Positions 1-5,183 of a DNA stretch of 5,183 nucleotides are shown here, piece after piece. The stretch lies in assembly GCA_039029935.1 (NCBI GenBank), contig JBCCFC010001008.1:1-5183 (forward strand), in the 5' to 3' direction. A program made the position numbers and the translations under genes. This DNA is from G039029935 sp039029935. GTDB lineage: Bacteria; Chloroflexota; Anaerolineae; Caldilineales; Caldilineaceae. Position 1 is the first letter of the stretch, and the number at the start of each line of letters is the position of its first letter. The notes under the pieces were generated by a model. It was not told the DNA's origin and did no database searches. It was given only the letters and a program-made list of their open reading frames with translations.

Positions 1-779
1 AACCCTGTGCCTGTCACCACTGCTGGCGGCTCTATGGTGTGAATACCTGACAACTGGATTGTGCCATTCTCACCAATATCAAAGATGCCGCTATTTGTGC
101 CACCGCCATTAAACTGTGTTGGCAGCAATGCCTCGACCGTGCCTGTGTTGTGAAAGGGGACTAGAACCTGATTGGTGTTCCCGTCACTCTTCCGCGCTGT
201 ACCCGCATTGTTGAAGGCAACAGGATTTTCACCCGCACCGGCTGACATGCTGTTGTTGGTGTGAATGTCAAATAGCGCACCATCAAGGTTGTTCAGGGTC
301 GCACCATCAGCCAACGAAATGTTTCCATCCAGCCATGTGGCCGTGCCTGCGTTGTCCAATGTATGACCATTGAGCGTTTTAGAGGCAGTCGTGCTTAATG
401 ACATTTCATTGGCGACAGTCCGCCCCTCACCACGCAATACCCCACCTTGCCAATTAAAATTCCCAACTGTCAACACGGCATCAGTATCCACCTGTAATAG
501 ACCATTCGCACGTAGAATCAGTGTCGCAATCGTTGTATTGACTGTGATCACCGGATCATTGTTGACATTCTGAATCGTCACGGAATCGTCAGCTTCGGGT
601 GGCTCTGTGCCTGTGCTGCCATTACAGTCGCTCCAATTCCCCGCTTCAAAAAATGCTGTACTCTGTTGTCCTGTCCATACACAATCTGCTGCCTGTACAA
701 TTGTGGGTATCCCACTCCACAACACCAAGCTCAACAGCAGTGCATTCAGGCCAGAACGAATCGCTCTTGTGCAGTTCAC
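1..779 (-). CDS. Secreted beta-repeat protein, N-terminal part (partial at left edge)
   Basis: The frame is open without a stop from GTG 779-777 to the window edge, giving 259 full codons. GTG is chosen because AAGGAG lies 6 nt upstream and a typical signal peptide follows: Arg5/Arg8, a hydrophobic core at about residues 11-28 (LNALLLSLVLW...), and a probable cut after VQA (residue 30). The mature start has two Cys (33 and 52) around WTG...NWSDC, possibly a disulfide. Next comes a DDSVTI...PVITV...LTVGNFNWQGGVLRGEG strand-rich stretch (about 65-120). Residues about 139-249 carry repeats built on N-x-GT: LDNAGTATW, FNNAGTARK, FHNTGTVEA, then SGIFDIGENGTIQLSG. This pattern is familiar from large exported beta-solenoid proteins of environmental bacteria. 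The likely location is extracellular or cell-surface; enzymatic role and ligand are unknown. The C-terminus, where a catalytic or anchor domain might lie, is outside the window. Confidence 0.85.
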   Translation of the reverse strand, partial: MNCTRAIRSGLNALLLSLVLWSGIPTIVQAADCVWTGQQSTAFFEAGNWSDCNGSTGTEPPEADDSVTIQNVNNDPVITVNTTIATLILRANGLLQVDTDAVLTVGNFNWQGGVLRGEGRTVANEMSLSTTASKTLNGHTLDNAGTATWLDGNISLADGATLNNLDGALFDIHTNNSMSAGAGENPVAFNNAGTARKSDGNTNQVLVPFHNTGTVEALLPTQFNGGGTNSGIFDIGENGTIQLSGIHTIEPPAVVTGTG

Positions 780-785
780 GATACT

Positions 786-791
786 CTCCTT
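786..791 (-). promoter_or_regulatory. Ribosome binding site AAGGAG for the secreted protein
   Basis: On the minus strand AAGGAG ends 6 nt before the GTG at 779. It is the best Shine-Dalgarno match seen in the window. It decides the start of the gene, because the frame has no ATG near the signal peptide. Confidence 0.8.
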
Positions 792-801
792 GTCATCTCT
801 T

Positions 802-830
802 AAATTAAAAATTTGTGTGTTGGTGACACA
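802..830. promoter_or_regulatory. A+T-rich leader with two small dyads
   Basis: Upstream of the secreted-protein gene there are two short inverted repeats: AAATT/AATTT (802-806 and 810-814) and TGTGT/ACACA (816-820 and 826-830, 5-nt spacer). They lie where a promoter or operator would be expected. No convincing -35/-10 pair was found, so a regulatory role is only a positional inference. Confidence 0.2.
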
Positions 831-881
831 TCATTTATTCAAGAGGGTGTAGATAGGTGATATCGTTAAAAATGAATAATT

Positions 882-979
882 AATTGTTGAATTGTTGAAT
901 TGTTGAATGATTAATTACCGTGCTGCCTGAATCTTCACTGCTCTCATTAACCATTCAACAATTCATAAATTCAACAATT
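882..979. repeat. Long imperfect inverted repeat built from AATTGTTG octamers
   Basis: The left arm 882-915 contains three exact tandem copies of AATTGTTG (882-889, 890-897, 898-905). The right arm 946-979 is its reverse complement at 31 of 34 positions; mismatches are at 894/967, 895/966 and 910/951. The loop is 916-945 (30 nt). Paired by hand, the stem is almost entirely A-T with a G-C every few bases. It lies between the two minus-strand genes and can fold in RNA from either strand. No T-run follows, so it is not a standard intrinsic terminator. It could be a small non-autonomous element, a recombination or protein-binding site, or an mRNA-stability hairpin. Confidence 0.75.
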
Positions 980-1020
980 CACAAATTAATCTTCAATATT
1001 CATACATGCTTTGAGGACTC

Positions 1021-1052
1021 ACCCCATCACCCTGTCACCCTGTCACCCCATC
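1021..1052. repeat. Tandem octamer array, ACCCYRTC type
   Basis: Four contiguous 8-bp units: ACCCCATC, ACCCTGTC, ACCCTGTC, ACCCCATC (1021-1028, 1029-1036, 1037-1044, 1045-1052). The two outer units are identical to each other, as are the two inner ones. The array overlaps the 3' end of the small minus-strand gene and supplies its stop codon. Such arrays resemble the short tandemly repeated repetitive sequences of cyanobacteria and similar genomes. Confidence 0.75.
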
Positions 1053-1289
1053 ACTGAACACCATCCGTTCCTCCATAAAGCGAATCGCCTCGGCGAACGT
1101 CGCAAAACCATGTTTCTCCCCTGTTTGAATATGCGTCACACTACACCGCCATGTGGGTGCAGTTGGCTCTGAGCTTGATGTAGATGTGGATGTAGACATG
1201 GATGTAGATGATGTTTCGAGCCATAGACGAAATAGAAATGATAGATATTGGCTTTGCGTTTGGGTTTTCCCCAATTGATTGGCATTCAT
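1035..1289 (-). CDS. Small hypothetical protein, 84 aa, RLW...W-R-S...TGE--GF type
   Basis: The protein has two blocks. Block one is YLSFLFRLWLE (residues 15-25). Block two is TWRCSVTHIQTGEKHGFATFAEAIRFMEERM (46-76). They are joined by a Ser/Thr-rich linker (about 27-40) encoded by a hexamer microsatellite. From memory, small uncharacterised proteins with an RLW segment followed by W-R-x-S, TGE and GF and a final helix are common in Chloroflexota; function is unknown and this match was not checked. ATG 1289 is preferred although no clear ribosome site precedes it. The frame can extend upstream to GTG 1361 (108 aa), but those extra residues come from a repeat field and look unlike protein. The last residues (DGVTG) and the TGA lie in an octamer array. 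No signal peptide or membrane segment is seen. It is in the same direction as the secreted-protein gene but 255 bp from it, so probably transcribed separately. Confidence 0.6.
   Translation of the reverse strand: MNANQLGKTQTQSQYLSFLFRLWLETSSTSMSTSTSTSSSEPTAPTWRCSVTHIQTGEKHGFATFAEAIRFMEERMVFSDGVTG
1177..1212. repeat. Hexamer microsatellite (GATGTA/GATGTG/GACATG/GATGAT)
   Basis: Six 6-bp units in a row: GATGTA, GATGTG, GATGTA, GACATG, GATGTA, GATGAT. Read on the minus strand they encode the Ser/Thr/Met linker of the small protein. Copy-number change would add or remove two residues at a time without shifting the frame. Confidence 0.7.
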
Positions 1290-1323
1290 GAAGTGACTAT
1301 ACAGTGGCAATGGTGATGGGCTT

Positions 1324-1456
1324 GTGATTGCTTGCGTGATTGGTGCGTGATGGGAAATCACGGTGGGGTGGTGATCGGTGGGTCGGTGGCCGGTGCGTCG
1401 GTGGGTCGGTAATCAGTGTGTCGGTGGTCGGTGGGTCAGCGGGTTGATGGTCGGTT
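1324..1456. repeat. G-rich degenerate 7-8 bp repeat field (GGTCGGTG-like)
   Basis: CGGTG or a close variant recurs at 1361, 1376, 1384, 1391, 1399, 1407, 1414, 1422, 1429, 1437 and 1452; from 1376 to 1437 the spacing is 7 or 8 bp. A related GTGATTG/GCGTGATT motif repeats from 1324 to 1351. A small dyad CGTGAT/ATCACG (1346-1351 and 1357-1362) sits within it. The strand is strongly G/T biased. The field fills most of the divergent gap between the small protein and the large regulator, and accounts for the apparent upstream extension of the small minus-strand frame. No gene is supported here. Confidence 0.65.
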
Positions 1457-1570
1457 ACTGCTCTACCGAATTACTGACCTCCAGACTTACCCACCTGTTG
1501 TTTGCAACTCGTTGACATGTTCTGGCGTTCTTTAATTGAGGAAATATCAAGACGATTCTCTCTGAGAAAC

Positions 1571-1597
1571 TTCTGCGTTCTTTGCGCTCTCTGCGGT
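1571..1597. repeat. Three 9-bp units, TTCTGCGTT / CTTTGCGCT / CTCTGCGGT
   Basis: Consecutive 9-bp units share YTYTGCGNT. This TTTGCG(T/C)(T/C)C-like run resembles short intergenic repeats I recall from several unrelated bacterial groups (from memory, not checked). It lies 46-72 bases before the chosen start of the regulator gene. It is translated only if the regulator is wrongly extended upstream, giving Cys-rich NFCVLCALCGF. Here it is best read as leader DNA. Confidence 0.55.
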
Positions 1598-1642
1598 TTT
1601 TCACTTTTGAAAGAGACTCACAAAAAGAAAATGAGAAATCAT

Positions 1643-4600
1643 ATGTTAACAATCAAAACATTCGGCCATCTTGCAATCACACTCGACAACGAAGCCATCA
1701 CTGATAAACTCTCTGCCAAAGGAAAGGCACTACTCACCTATCTCGTCTGTCATCGCGGCCAAGCCATGAGCCGCCCACATTTGCAAGCACTGTTGTGGAG
1801 TGACAGTGACGCGGCCAAGGCTTCGACCAATCTGCGGCAAGTCCTCAAGCAGATTCAGGCACTATTGCGACAGGCAAAACACAGTAATGAGCTGGTAACG
1901 ACACGTAAGACCATTGCTTTTGATACGAACACACCGTACCAAATTGATGTCGAAGCCTTGGCGACAGACCTCAGCGTCTATAATGGCCCTTTCCTCCAAG
2001 GGGTTGACCTGCCCAATGCCAATGGCTGGGAGGAGTGGCTTTACACACAGCGCGAGATGTTTGAACTAACCGTATTGACGCAGCTAGAGCGTCGTGTTGC
2101 TGCGGCGTTACATGAAAATCAGCTAGATGTGGCTTTGCGGGATGTGCAGCGCATCTTGGCCTTAAGCCCTTGGCGTGAGACGGCACATCGCCAGCTCATG
2201 GAAATCCATGCACAGATGGACAACCCCGCGGAGTCGATTGCGCAGTATGGTGTCTGTCAACAGGTACTGCGTGATGAACTTGGCATCGACCCTTCACCCG
2301 AAACAACGGCTCTTTATGAACGGCTGCTCAACATGCCCTCGCAGACACAACGGCACAATTTGCCCACAGCTGGACAGTTGACGCGCTTTTTTGGGCGCGG
2401 CCAAGAGTTGATCGAGATTGAAGAGCGGCTGCGTCAACCCGACTGTCAACTGCTGTCGTTGCTGGGCATGGGTGGCACAGGCAAGACACGCTTGGCGATT
2501 GAGGTGGGGCGACGTATAGAGCATCGTTTTTCGGATGGTGTGTGGTTGGTTTCATTGGAAAGCGTCATGCCCAGTGATGATCGTGTGTCTGGCCCTGCTC
2601 ATGCCCTGTACACAGCCATCGCCGCTGCCTTAAACCTGACGCTGAACCCACAGGCCACACCGATGGCACAACTCAGTGCGTATCTGGCAGACAAGCAGCT
2701 ATTGTTGATTTTGGATAATTTTGAACAGTTGACTGACGAAGCCCGACATTTGGCGACATTGTTGGCCGCAACACCACAGGTCACCTCTCTTGTCACATCA
2801 CGTATCCGGCTCGGTGTACAGATGGAATGGGAATATGCAATGGAGGGCTTGCCCTATCATGAGCAGCCAGAGGGGTGTAGAACTGAAAATCTAGCCGAAA
2901 ATCCGATGGCGATTCAGCTATTTATCTACAGCGCACAGCGAGTCCGAAATAATTTTGAACTCAATCAAAACGATTTAAGTGCTGTTCAACAAATCTGTTG
3001 TCTTGTGGGTGGGTTGCCTTTGGCAATTGAATTGGCCGCAGCGTGGGTGCGCTTGCTCTCACCCAGCGAAATTTTGCAGGAAATTGTCCATGATTTGGAG
3101 ATGTTGCAGACGCATATGAGCGATGTTCCTGACCGTCAACGCAGTTTACAGACAATTCTGATGGCGTCATGGGAGATGTTAACCGAGTCTGAGCGACAAA
3201 TTTTGAATCGGTTGTCGGTCTTTCCCGGTGACTTTGACCGCAAGGCTGCCAGTGCTGTCACGCGAGCATCGCTCTTTCAGTTTCTCACCTTGGTGGATAA
3301 ATCCCTTCTGCGCACAGTTTCCGCAGAACGCTATGCACTCCACCCGTTAGTGCGCCAGTATGCAATGCAACAACTTGCGGAAAGCGGGCAAGCTGAACAA
3401 ACCTGTGACCGCCATATGGACTATTTTGCCCGCCTCTTGGCCGAAGAACCACCCTTTTACAACGTAACAATTACACCGGAACGATTGCGATGGTTACGCA
3501 ACGAACTCAGTAATGTGCTGCTGGCATGGGAGCGAATGCTTGAAACCAGTAACACAACAGCCCTCATCAATGCCTATAATGGCTTATTTTGGACGGTTGA
3601 AAACCTATTTGTTGGCAATGAACGTATACAGAACCTGTTCCAAGCATCGGGTTCCTTGGTGCGGACTGCTGGTAATCCGCTTGCCTTGGCGCGATTGCTC
3701 AATGGGTATAGTCTTCTACTCTTGGTCAACAGTGATTTTGCAGGCTATACACAGGTTTCAGATGAACTGCTGGCAATACTTGACACAATACCTGATACAA
3801 TAGACGCAACCACAAAGACCGACATTGTGGTCGTTTGGTCAGAGCAGGCACTCTATCAAAAGATGCGTGCCATGATCACACTCAACTTTGGTGATTTTGG
3901 CTCGACCAAAGCACACGCACAACAGGCCGTTGCCCTATGGGAACGGACTGGTCAAACCGTTGTTGCCGCCAATGCCCGCCTCATCCTCGCTACTGCTGAG
4001 TTACTTCTGGGCGAAATGGACAATATACGGACCCACTGCAATGTCTTTCTTGCGGCTATAGATAAACGCCCTGCCATTATGATCACACAGAGCGGCGATG
4101 TGATACTATTCCTCATGAGTCTACTGGATTCAATTGGTGATTATGAAACATCACACCAACTTCACACCAGCATCGTGGTGGACCCTTCTATCCAAAATCA
4201 TTATTTATATACGCTGCTCTTGATTCAGGCTGGATACAATGTCTATCTGCGCGGTGACATTCCGACTGCACGGCAATGGCTGCAACAGAGCATCGTCACC
4301 TTGCGCACGTGGGAAAATGACCAGTGGAATTTAGGCTGGGCGTTGAGTCGTTTGGGTGAAGTTGAGTTGACCGATGGAAATGCGCAACTGGCCTATGACT
4401 ATTGTGTGGAAAGCCTGATGCTTTTTCGCACCATCTTTGTACAGTGGTGTGAGTGTTGGACATTAAGCCGTTTGGGTCGGGTGCAGATTGCCTTGCAACA
4501 GTTTGATGAGGCTCGCCAAAGTTTTGCGGAAGCGGAAGCCATCGCTGAGTCGCTAGGCAGCATCCCCCTGCAACTCTATGCACAGCTTGGGCGGGTGCAG

Positions 4601-4744
4601 CTTATGTTGGCAGAAGACATAGCGTTTGACAGCGAGGCTGTGGCGTTGGTGCGATTTGTGGCCGAACATTCGTCGGTCTTTCATTATCATCGTGTGGAGG
4701 CGGAGCGGTTATTGGCGCAGATTGAAGCACCTAAAACCCATTAA
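1643..4744 (+). CDS. SARP/BTAD-type transcriptional regulator with STAND (NB-ARC-like) ATPase and TPR-like C-terminus
   Basis: This predicted cytoplasmic DNA-binding switch protein has 1033 aa. Residues 1-95 form an OmpR-like winged helix (MLTIKTFGHLAI..., then LLW...ASTNLRQVLKQI). Residues about 98-230 form a bacterial transcriptional activation domain (IDVEALATDL, GPFLQG, ending RDELGIDPSPETTALYERLL). A linker leads to FFGRGQEL (249-256) and the NTPase: Walker A GMGGTGKT (275-282), Walker B LLLILDNFE with D358, a TSR arginine motif (385-387) and GGLPLA (456-461). A winged-helix segment follows, with LHPLVRQYA (566-574) at the place of the MHD motif. Residues about 610-1033 are helical and TPR-like (e.g. 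WALSRLGEVELTDGNAQLAYDYC, TLSRLGRVQIALQQFDEARQSFAEA). In this family ligand sensing by the repeats is thought to free the ATPase to oligomerise and activate transcription; the ligand and targets here are unknown. The start is ATG 1643 because homologues begin with MLxIxLFG; ATG 1631 is possible. The frame stays open to TTG 1502, but that stretch is repeat DNA. No strong ribosome site is visible. All nucleotide-binding motifs are intact, so it looks functional. Confidence 0.92.
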   Translation: MLTIKTFGHLAITLDNEAITDKLSAKGKALLTYLVCHRGQAMSRPHLQALLWSDSDAAKASTNLRQVLKQIQALLRQAKHSNELVTTRKTIAFDTNTPYQIDVEALATDLSVYNGPFLQGVDLPNANGWEEWLYTQREMFELTVLTQLERRVAAALHENQLDVALRDVQRILALSPWRETAHRQLMEIHAQMDNPAESIAQYGVCQQVLRDELGIDPSPETTALYERLLNMPSQTQRHNLPTAGQLTRFFGRGQELIEIEERLRQPDCQLLSLLGMGGTGKTRLAIEVGRRIEHRFSDGVWLVSLESVMPSDDRVSGPAHALYTAIAAALNLTLNPQATPMAQLSAYLADKQLLLILDNFEQLTDEARHLATLLAATPQVTSLVTSRIRLGVQMEWEYAMEGLPYHEQPEGCRTENLAENPMAIQLFIYSAQRVRNNFELNQNDLSAVQQICCLVGGLPLAIELAAAWVRLLSPSEILQEIVHDLEMLQTHMSDVPDRQRSLQTILMASWEMLTESERQILNRLSVFPGDFDRKAASAVTRASLFQFLTLVDKSLLRTVSAERYALHPLVRQYAMQQLAESGQAEQTCDRHMDYFARLLAEEPPFYNVTITPERLRWLRNELSNVLLAWERMLETSNTTALINAYNGLFWTVENLFVGNERIQNLFQASGSLVRTAGNPLALARLLNGYSLLLLVNSDFAGYTQVSDELLAILDTIPDTIDATTKTDIVVVWSEQALYQKMRAMITLNFGDFGSTKAHAQQAVALWERTGQTVVAANARLILATAELLLGEMDNIRTHCNVFLAAIDKRPAIMITQSGDVILFLMSLLDSIGDYETSHQLHTSIVVDPSIQNHYLYTLLLIQAGYNVYLRGDIPTARQWLQQSIVTLRTWENDQWNLGWALSRLGEVELTDGNAQLAYDYCVESLMLFRTIFVQWCECWTLSRLGRVQIALQQFDEARQSFAEAEAIAESLGSIPLQLYAQLGRVQLMLAEDIAFDSEAVALVRFVAEHSSVFHYHRVEAERLLAQIEAPKTH

Positions 4745-4759
4745 CCATTGTAGGTGTCG

Positions 4760-5107
4760 TTATGACAATACAGCATAGCGCTCATTTTGGGCCAGCCATG
4801 CAAGGTCAAAATCGCCAATGGGAATAGGTGTTGGCGCGTTGACTTCATCTGGGTCATTGACATATACATGTGTTTGGCTAATCCCCACAACGACAACGGC
4901 GTGCCAAAGATCAACACCATTCCAATGAGGCAACTCTCCTGTACTCACGGACACAATACAGGGTCTATTTTGGGAAAGATGACAGCAATTCCCGCAGAAC
5001 AGATGCAGCACCGAGCCCGAAGGCTCGGACTTGGATTTAGTGTAAAAAAGAAAAGAATATTCACAAAAATCCCCAAATAATGTAATGGTCAGAAAGAGGA
5101 TGAACAA
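4760..5107 (-). pseudogene. Truncated C39-like (papain-fold) peptidase remnant
   Basis: The 115-codon frame runs from TTG 5107 to TAA 4760. From about residue 48 it reads like the second half of a C39-like cysteine peptidase domain: RPCIVSVSTGELPHW, then HAVVVVG with probable catalytic His69, then VYVNDPDE with the Asn84-Asp85-Pro86 turn that usually carries the acidic residue, then a C-terminal DFDLAWLAQNERYAVLS block. The first half, which in the family has a Gln and a Cys-Gly-Pro motif with the nucleophile, is missing. The first ~45 residues are hydrophobic or low-complexity translation of A+T-rich DNA plus a hairpin, and match nothing I recognise. An in-frame TGA (5116-5114) closes the frame upstream and no other frame to the right edge supplies the missing half. 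The real remnant is therefore about 4760-4970. It is convergent with the regulator, 15 bp between stops. An insertion that moved the 5' half beyond the edge is possible. Confidence 0.6.
5011..5028. other. Perfect 7-bp hairpin with UUCG loop (minus-strand RNA)
   Basis: CCGAGCC pairs with GGCTCGG around a 4-nt loop, CGAA on the plus strand and UUCG on the minus strand. The minus-strand form is a C(UUCG)G tetraloop, an unusually stable RNA hairpin. No T-run follows on either strand, so a classical intrinsic terminator is not supported. It sits in the non-homologous front part of the peptidase remnant, near where similarity is lost. Confidence 0.55.
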
Positions 5108-5183
5108 TTTAGCTCAGACGGTGTGTGTCAAGGGAAATGAGACAAATTCATGAAAAAAAATAGAGAAGTTTGAAACCCGAAAT
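5108..5183. other. A+T-rich terminal stretch without a supported gene
   Basis: These bases contain an A8 run (5153-5160) and, on the minus strand, a TTGACA at 5132-5127 with no good -10 box at the usual distance. All frames carry stops (for example ATGAATTTG...TGA on the minus strand). I see nothing else in it. Confidence 0.4.

Noticed and set aside
370..852. Plus-strand frames of 67-81 aa at 370-573, 599-808 and 607-852
   Set aside because: They overlap the secreted-protein gene in antisense and show no ribosome sites or recognisable domains. The minus-strand frame has a signal peptide and clear repeats.
882..979. Reading the AATTGTTG repeats as a CRISPR array
   Set aside because: Units are 8 bp and contiguous with no spacers, and no cas genes are present.
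1290..1361. 24-residue extension of the small minus-strand protein from GTG 1361
   Set aside because: It is encoded largely by the degenerate GTGATTG/CGTGAT repeats, has no ribosome site and is Pro/Ser/His-rich low complexity; ATG 1289 is nearer the first conserved-looking block.
1512..1540. TTGACA at 1512-1517 as a -35 box for the regulator
   Set aside because: At 17-nt spacing the following hexamer is ATTGAG, and the better TTTAAT (1531-1536) is only 13 nt away; too weak to call a promoter.
1502..1642. 47-residue N-terminal extension of the regulator starting at TTG 1502
   Set aside because: The extension is translated from the 9-bp repeat and A-rich leader, is Cys-rich and unlike any SARP N-terminus; the domain begins exactly at ATG 1643.
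1455..1652. Minus-strand 65-aa frame antisense to the regulator leader
   Set aside because: Its charged middle is the reverse reading of the 9-bp repeat; no ribosome site or homology is evident.
5011..5028. Intrinsic terminator for the regulator
   Set aside because: The hairpin is about 270 bases past the stop codon and is followed by ACTTGGATTT, with no T-run.
4787..5080. Plus-strand 97-aa frame antisense to the peptidase remnant
   Set aside because: It is the shadow of the minus-strand frame, which carries the recognisable HAVVVVG and NDP motifs.

Overview
The window most resembles a piece of a Chloroflexota genome (Anaerolineae/Caldilineae-like). This is inferred from protein style only: a giant SARP-type regulator with a STAND ATPase and TPR-like tail, a secreted protein with 'N-x-GT' beta repeats, a small 'RLW...TGE..GF' protein, a C39-like peptidase remnant, and several families of short tandem repeats between genes. 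No rRNA, tRNA, CRISPR array, transposase or phage gene is visible.

Layout: (1) Positions 1-779, minus strand, hold the 5' part of a GTG-initiated exported protein that runs off the left edge (signal peptide, then beta-solenoid-like repeats). It has a clear Shine-Dalgarno sequence. (2) Positions 780-1034 are non-coding: an A+T-rich leader, a long imperfect inverted repeat built from the octamer AATTGTTG, and a separate octamer array of ACCCYRTC type. (3) Positions 1035-1289, minus strand, hold a small protein with an in-frame hexamer microsatellite; its last codons and stop lie inside the octamer array. (4) Positions 1324-1456 are a G-rich 7-8 bp degenerate repeat field (GGTCGGTG-like), and 1571-1597 are three 9-bp units of TTTGCGCTC type in the leader of the next gene. 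(5) Positions 1643-4744, plus strand, hold a 1033-residue SARP/BTAD-STAND regulator, the main gene of the window. (6) Positions 4760-5107, minus strand and convergent with the regulator, hold an ORF whose C-terminal ~68 residues look like the back half of a papain-like C39 peptidase domain. The catalytic-Cys half is absent, so it looks like a decayed or truncated gene. (7) Positions 5108-5183 are A+T-rich with no supported gene.

The genes do not form an obvious operon. The regulator is divergent from the two minus-strand genes on its left and convergent with the peptidase remnant on its right. Its target genes cannot be named from this window. The most unusual aspect is the density of distinct 6-, 8- and 9-bp repeat families within about 750 bases (880-1600), which shape the ends of neighbouring reading frames.
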